A stretch of 9,540 nt of DNA from Campylobacterales bacterium (lineage in GTDB: Bacteria; Campylobacterota; Campylobacteria; Campylobacterales; QNZT01): NCBI GenBank assembly GCA_027056215.1, contig JALULO010000158.1:1-9540 (forward strand), given 5' to 3'. Positions within the stretch are counted from its first letter, which is position 1. Every line of letters begins with the position of its first letter. The position numbers were made by a program, and so were the translations under genes. Under the pieces are notes generated by a model. That model ran no database searches and had not been told where the DNA came from. It saw only the letters and a list, made by a program, of their open reading frames with translations. This document shows positions 6,300 to 9,540 of the stretch, piece after piece.

Positions 6300-6317
6300 T
6301 TATTTAAGATAAAAAAC

Positions 6318-6323
6318 TATAAT
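6318..6323 (+). promoter_or_regulatory. -10 box of the cold-shock protein gene
   Basis: TATAAT preceded by an A-run. The predicted start near 6330 gives a leader of about 83 nt before the ATG at 6413. Long structured leaders are typical of cold-shock mRNAs in enteric bacteria. The -35 position (about 6295-6300) overlaps the right arm of the inverted repeat. Confidence 0.6.
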
Positions 6324-6348
6324 ATGCACAACATGATAAAAAGGTGCG

Positions 6349-6366
6349 GTACTTTTTACGAAGTAC
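6349..6366 (+). promoter_or_regulatory. Small hairpin in the cold-shock gene leader
   Basis: GTACTT (6349-6354) pairs with AAGTAC (6361-6366) around a 6-nt loop inside the predicted 5' leader. It lies well upstream of the ribosome-binding site AAAGGT (6400-6405, 7 nt before the ATG). A temperature-sensitive role would fit but is inference only. Confidence 0.4.
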
Positions 6367-6412
6367 TTTGACTGATTTTGATTGATATTTCCCCGTTACA
6401 AAGGTACAACAT

Positions 6413-6631
6413 ATGGCAGAATTGCTAAACGGAACTGTTAAATGGTTCAACGATGAGAAAGGCTATGGATTTATCCAACAAGAAAATGGCGGACAAGATG
6501 TATTTGTACATTTTCGTCAGGTAAACAATGCAGGAGGCGGAAGAGTTTCTTTAGCTGATGGGCAACAAGTGACATTTGAACTTGGTGAAGGTCAAAAAGG
6601 ACCTCAGGCAGAAAACGTAACACCACTATAA
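6413..6631 (+). CDS. CspA-family cold-shock protein
   Basis: Small cytoplasmic OB-fold protein of 72 residues that binds single-stranded RNA/DNA and melts RNA structure. The start NGTVKWFN (6-13) is canonical. RNP1 (KGYGFI, 16-21) and RNP2 (DVFVHF, 29-34) carry the aromatic residues that stack on nucleobases. The C-terminal GPQAENVTPL is also typical of the family. The length is normal. The insert around NNAGGGRVSL (38-47) differs slightly from the usual SxGFKxL, but the fold-defining positions are kept. It appears to be a single-gene unit with its own promoter and a downstream hairpin. CspA-family paralogues are hard to tell apart by sequence, so no gene letter is given, and cold induction is not proven by the sequence. 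Confidence 0.96.
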   Translation: MAELLNGTVKWFNDEKGYGFIQQENGGQDVFVHFRQVNNAGGGRVSLADGQQVTFELGEGQKGPQAENVTPL

Positions 6632-6643
6632 ATCGTTTACAAA

Positions 6644-6674
6644 ATGGTGGATAAGATACACTCTTATTCACCAT
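6644..6674 (+). terminator. Hairpin terminator candidate after the cold-shock gene
   Basis: ATGGTGGATAAGA (6644-6656) pairs with TCTTATTCACCAT (6662-6674) over 13 positions with one G-U pair and a 5-nt loop, 12 nt after the stop codon. An AT-rich but not T-pure tail follows (AATATATTC), so a transcript-stabilising role is also possible. The spacer from here to 6808 holds only AT-rich promoter-like sequence, including a second TATAAT at 6726-6731. Confidence 0.6.
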
Positions 6675-6808
6675 AATATATTCATACACTTTCATTTTTC
6701 TACTTCTAATCATATAACCGTTTATTATAATCCTTACTAATCGTAACAAATTTTTACAGATAAAAATCTCAAAATATAACTTTTGGTATATTTTTAGTCT
6801 CACTTTAC

Positions 6809-6814
6809 TATAAT
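6809..6814 (+). promoter_or_regulatory. -10 box of the sdhAB operon
   Basis: TTTACTATAAT ends in a consensus -10. The predicted start near 6821 gives a short leader holding the ribosome-binding site AAAGGACAGG (6834-6843) before the ATG at 6848. The upstream region is T/A-rich without a clear -35, as usual for this phylum. I found no convincing FNR/CRP-type palindrome. Confidence 0.6.
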
Positions 6815-6847
6815 ATAACAAATTTCTATTTTTAAAGGACAGGTTTA

Positions 6848-8566
6848 ATGAGCATACCGATACATACATACGATGCTGTCGTAGTTGGCGCAGGACTTGC
6901 TGGTCTCGCTGCTGCTAGAGAGCTTAAAAGACAGGGGAAAAATGTTGTTGTTTTAACAAAACTTCATCCACTCAGATCTCACTCAGGAGCTGCACAAGGT
7001 GGTATTAATGCTGCATTTGCAGAAAAAGATAGTGTAGAGTTGCATGAGTTTGATACCGTTAAAGGTAGTGACTACTTGGCTGATCAGGATGCTGTTGAGT
7101 TTATGTGCCAGACTGCACCCGAAGCTGTACGTTGGGTTGAAAAGATGGGTGCAGTTTTTAGTAGAACAGAAGATGGCAAAATTGCACAAAGACCTTTTGG
7201 CGGTCAGTCACATCCGAGAGCATGTTATGCAAAAGATAGAACAGGGTTAACACTTTTGCAAACACTTTTTGAGCAAACAAACCGATTAGGTGTTGACTTT
7301 CTCGATGAATGGTATGTATCTGACGTTATATATGATCAAGAGAGTGGGGCAGTCAATGGCGTTGTTGCTTATGATATTAAAACCAGTAAATTTACAATTT
7401 TTAATGCCAAAGCTGTGATGTTTGCTACAGGTGGCTATGGTCGTGCATTTAAAATCAACTCAAATGCACATGCAAATACAGGTGATGCACTTTCTATCGT
7501 AGCACGACATGGACTTCCTCTTGAAGATATGGAATTTGTACAATTTCATCCAACTGGACTTGCAGGTACAGGTATCTTGATGAGTGAAGCAGCACGTGGT
7601 GAAGGTGGGAAGCTTATAAACTCAGAAGGTGAGCGTTTTATGGAGAAATATGCTCCAGATAAGATGGAACTAGGCCCTCGTGACCTTGTTAGCCGTTCTA
7701 TTACACAAGAGATCTTAGAAGGACGTGGCGTTGGTCCTGACAAAGATGCCGTTTTTCTTGATTTGACACATCTTGGTGAAGAGAAAATTATGGCAAGATT
7801 ACCAGAGCTTAGAGATCTTGCTTTGACATTTCTTGGACTGGACATGATCAAAGAGCCGATCATGATTGCTGCAACGGCACACTATTCTATGGGTGGTATA
7901 CCGGTAACAGTAGCAGGTCATGTTAGAAAAAATCCTACGGAAACTGTAACTGGGTTTTATGCAGCGGGTGAGTGTGCGTGTGTGAGTGTTCACGGTGCAA
8001 ACAGACTCGGTGCTAACTCAGTACTTGAAGCGATGTTATTTGGACGACATGTTGGACAAACAATCGCTTCTGATTTAGACAATCTTACTTTAAACCCTGC
8101 TAAAGAGAGTGATGCTGATACTGCTATTCAAGAGATGCAAACTATCTTGAAACACAATGGTGAACAAAGAGTACCTGATTTACGTTCCAGACTGCAAGCT
8201 TCTATGACTGAAAATGCAGGTGTATTTAGAACGGCAGAGTCTTTGAAAAAACAAAAAGAGATCATCAAAGAGTTACATGAACTTTATAAAGATATTCGTA
8301 TCGATGATAAAAGTGAAGTGTATAACACCGATCTTCAAGAAGCCATCGAACTTGGACATATGTTAGATTATGCGGCATTTGTTGTAGATGGTGCGTTGGC
8401 AAGAAAAGAGAGTCGTGGAGCACACTTTAGAAATGATTTTACCAAAAGAGATGATAAAAAGTTTTTGAAACATACGTATGCGTATATGGGTAAAAGAGGT
8501 GCTATAAAATTAGAATATGCAGATGTGGTTTTAGGTAAATTTGAACCACAAGAGCGAACTTACTAG
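6848..8566 (+). CDS. sdhA: Succinate dehydrogenase/fumarate reductase flavoprotein subunit
   Basis: FAD-containing catalytic subunit (572 aa) that oxidises succinate to fumarate or the reverse. Visible parts: dinucleotide-binding GAGLAGL (14-20); RSHSGAAQGG (43-52) with His45, the likely covalent FAD attachment; QFHPTG (232-237); GPRDLVSRS (276-284) with the probable catalytic Arg278; TAHYSMGG (343-350) with substrate-binding His345; HGANRLGANS (382-391) with Arg386. Gln50 in the AAQGG segment is the residue typical of succinate dehydrogenases rather than E. coli-type fumarate reductase (Glu), but some Campylobacterota fumarate reductases also have Gln, so direction is unsettled. There is no twin-arginine signal, so it is cytoplasmic, unlike the exported methylmenaquinol:fumarate reductase of Campylobacter. 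No membrane-anchor gene precedes it, unlike the frdCAB order. sdhB follows after 9 bases. Confidence 0.95.
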   Translation: MSIPIHTYDAVVVGAGLAGLAAARELKRQGKNVVVLTKLHPLRSHSGAAQGGINAAFAEKDSVELHEFDTVKGSDYLADQDAVEFMCQTAPEAVRWVEKMGAVFSRTEDGKIAQRPFGGQSHPRACYAKDRTGLTLLQTLFEQTNRLGVDFLDEWYVSDVIYDQESGAVNGVVAYDIKTSKFTIFNAKAVMFATGGYGRAFKINSNAHANTGDALSIVARHGLPLEDMEFVQFHPTGLAGTGILMSEAARGEGGKLINSEGERFMEKYAPDKMELGPRDLVSRSITQEILEGRGVGPDKDAVFLDLTHLGEEKIMARLPELRDLALTFLGLDMIKEPIMIAATAHYSMGGIPVTVAGHVRKNPTETVTGFYAAGECACVSVHGANRLGANSVLEAMLFGRHVGQTIASDLDNLTLNPAKESDADTAIQEMQTILKHNGEQRVPDLRSRLQASMTENAGVFRTAESLKKQKEIIKELHELYKDIRIDDKSEVYNTDLQEAIELGHMLDYAAFVVDGALARKESRGAHFRNDFTKRDDKKFLKHTYAYMGKRGAIKLEYADVVLGKFEPQERTY

Positions 8567-8575
8567 GAATTGACG

Positions 8576-9540
8576 ATGGTAAAAGAAGATAAAAAGAAAT
8601 TATTGTTTAATGTATTTAGATTTAATAGTGAGACAGATTATTTGCCTCATTATGACAAAATCGAGATGGAAGTAGGTTCGGGTGAAGTTGTACTTGACGT
8701 ACTCAATCGTATCAAATGGGAACACGATGGGTCATTTAGCTACCGAAGAAGTTGTCGTCACGGAATTTGCGGTAGTTGTGCTGTTAAAGTTAATGGCAAA
8801 GCAACGTTGGCTTGTAAAGACAGAGTTGAAGATTTGGTAGAGATCTTTGGTGAAGAGTTAACAATCGAACCTCAAAACAAAGCCAGAGCAATCAAAGATA
8901 TGGTGATTGATAAAAAAGATTTCTGGACAAAATATAACACTGTTGAACCATATCTCAAAGTTGAGATAGATGAAACACCAAAAAGTGAAAATCTAGTTTC
9001 TCCAGAACTTGCTGAAAAGATCGATGATGCCGATTATTGTATCCAATGTGGTAACTGTTATTATGCCTGTCCTGCTGTTCAGGCAAATGGAGATTATCTT
9101 GGACCTGCAGCACTTGCATTGACTTATAGATTTAATGCTGATGTTAGAGATGAAGGTAAAAGAGATAGACTCTCTACAGTCAATGAGATCGGTCCTGGTA
9201 TCTGGGATTGTGTAAAGTGTTTTGAGTGTGCTGAAGCGTGTCCAAAAGAATTGGATCCGATTGGTAAAATCACAAAGCTACATCAACAAACATTTGAAGA
9301 AGGTATGGCACATGACAATGTTGCTGTGCGTCATGCAGTAGGATTTAAATGGTCTATTCAAAAGCATGGATTGTTAGATGAGGGTGAGTTGGTTAAATAT
9401 TCAGAGGGGCTTGTTGGTGTATTAAAACATGTACCTGAAGCGATTGCTATGTATAAAAAAGGAAAAATTGTTATGCCTTGGAATATGCCAAAATCCAAAA
9501 ATCTCGATGAGATTCAAAAACTAGTAAAATCAGCTTCCAC
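8576..9540 (+). CDS. sdhB: Succinate dehydrogenase/fumarate reductase iron-sulfur subunit, type E-like, 3' end outside window
   Basis: Electron-transfer subunit, at least 321 residues and still open at the window edge. TAGGAA overlaps the sdhA stop and gives AGGA 7 nt before the ATG, so translation is probably coupled. The N-terminal plant-type ferredoxin domain carries the [2Fe-2S] ligands Cys60, Cys65, Cys68 and Cys80. The helical domain has CIQCGNCYYACP (155-166; Cys155, 158, 161, 165) and CVKCFECAEACP (212-223; Cys212, 215, 218, 222). In classical SdhB the second block reads C-x5-C-x3-CP and helps bind a [3Fe-4S] cluster. Here an added Cys215 makes CxxCxxCxxxCP, which would allow a second [4Fe-4S] cluster, as reported for type E enzymes of Sulfolobales. 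The protein is also far longer than the 238 residues of E. coli SdhB. A heterodisulfide-reductase-like anchor (SdhE) would be expected next, beyond the window. Confidence 0.94.
   Translation, partial: MVKEDKKKLLFNVFRFNSETDYLPHYDKIEMEVGSGEVVLDVLNRIKWEHDGSFSYRRSCRHGICGSCAVKVNGKATLACKDRVEDLVEIFGEELTIEPQNKARAIKDMVIDKKDFWTKYNTVEPYLKVEIDETPKSENLVSPELAEKIDDADYCIQCGNCYYACPAVQANGDYLGPAALALTYRFNADVRDEGKRDRLSTVNEIGPGIWDCVKCFECAEACPKELDPIGKITKLHQQTFEEGMAHDNVAVRHAVGFKWSIQKHGLLDEGELVKYSEGLVGVLKHVPEAIAMYKKGKIVMPWNMPKSKNLDEIQKLVKSAS

Noticed and set aside
6471..6869. Open minus-strand frame of 132 codons across the cold-shock gene and the sdhA promoter
   Set aside because: It runs antisense over a certain gene and through AT-rich promoter and hairpin sequence; the protein looks like no family and no ribosome-binding site was found. 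Probably a chance frame.
7546..7863. Open minus-strand frame of 105 codons inside sdhA
   Set aside because: Antisense shadow of a well-conserved coding region with no independent evidence.
6848..8566. frdA of a frdCAB fumarate reductase operon
   Set aside because: No frdC-like membrane anchor precedes the gene; the region upstream is a promoter and a cold-shock gene. The SdhB cysteine pattern also differs from classical FrdB.
1..9540. CRISPR array, tRNA, rRNA or insertion sequence
   Set aside because: No regularly spaced repeats, no cloverleaf-like segment in the intergenic gaps, and no transposase-like protein were found on either strand.

Overview
The window looks like chromosomal DNA of a Campylobacterota (formerly epsilonproteobacterial) organism, probably a free-living Sulfurimonas/Sulfurovum-type relative. 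The sequence is AT-rich. The aspS-adk and thiL-truD pairings and the short adenylate kinase without a zinc-type LID recall Campylobacter and its relatives. The sdhA-sdhB pair has the iron-sulfur signature of the unusual 'type E' succinate:quinone oxidoreductases known from that phylum and from archaea. The lineage is inferred from family resemblance, not from a database search.

Layout. (1) 1-1781, plus strand: the 3' two-thirds of aspS and a complete adk, 9 bases apart in one operon that ends in a hairpin terminator. (2) 1782-2372: a convergent junction with two hairpins, then an unrecognised minus-strand gene for a small, very basic protein with one N-terminal membrane segment. (3) 2373-3950, plus strand: a compact divergent operon with a stand-alone CinA-N/MoaB-like domain protein and an exported RNase T2-family ribonuclease with both catalytic motifs intact. 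(4) 3947-5864, minus strand: a thiL-truD operon. Its last stop codon overlaps the RNase stop codon on the other strand, and its promoter appears to place the transcription start at the thiL ATG, giving a leaderless message. (5) 5909-6250, plus strand: a DUF309-family gene cut in half by one in-frame TAA. (6) 6251-6847: a 14-bp AT-rich inverted repeat, a promoter, a roughly 83-nt leader, a cold-shock protein gene, a hairpin, and the promoter of the next operon. (7) 6848-9540, plus strand: sdhA complete and sdhB running off the right edge.

How the genes work together. Most are housekeeping: aminoacyl-tRNA synthesis (aspS), adenylate balance (adk), thiamine diphosphate synthesis (thiL), tRNA modification (truD), RNA chaperoning (cold-shock protein) and central carbon/respiration (sdhAB). 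The accessory-looking part is 1887-3950, the unknown membrane protein plus the CinA-like/RNase T2 pair. The observations most worth a second look are the extra cysteine in SdhB, the interrupted DUF309 gene, the exported RNase T2 in this setting, and the leaderless thiL start. I see no mobile element, CRISPR array, rRNA or tRNA. No gene-free stretch exceeds 300 bases. I found no clearly new multi-gene defence or biosynthetic system.
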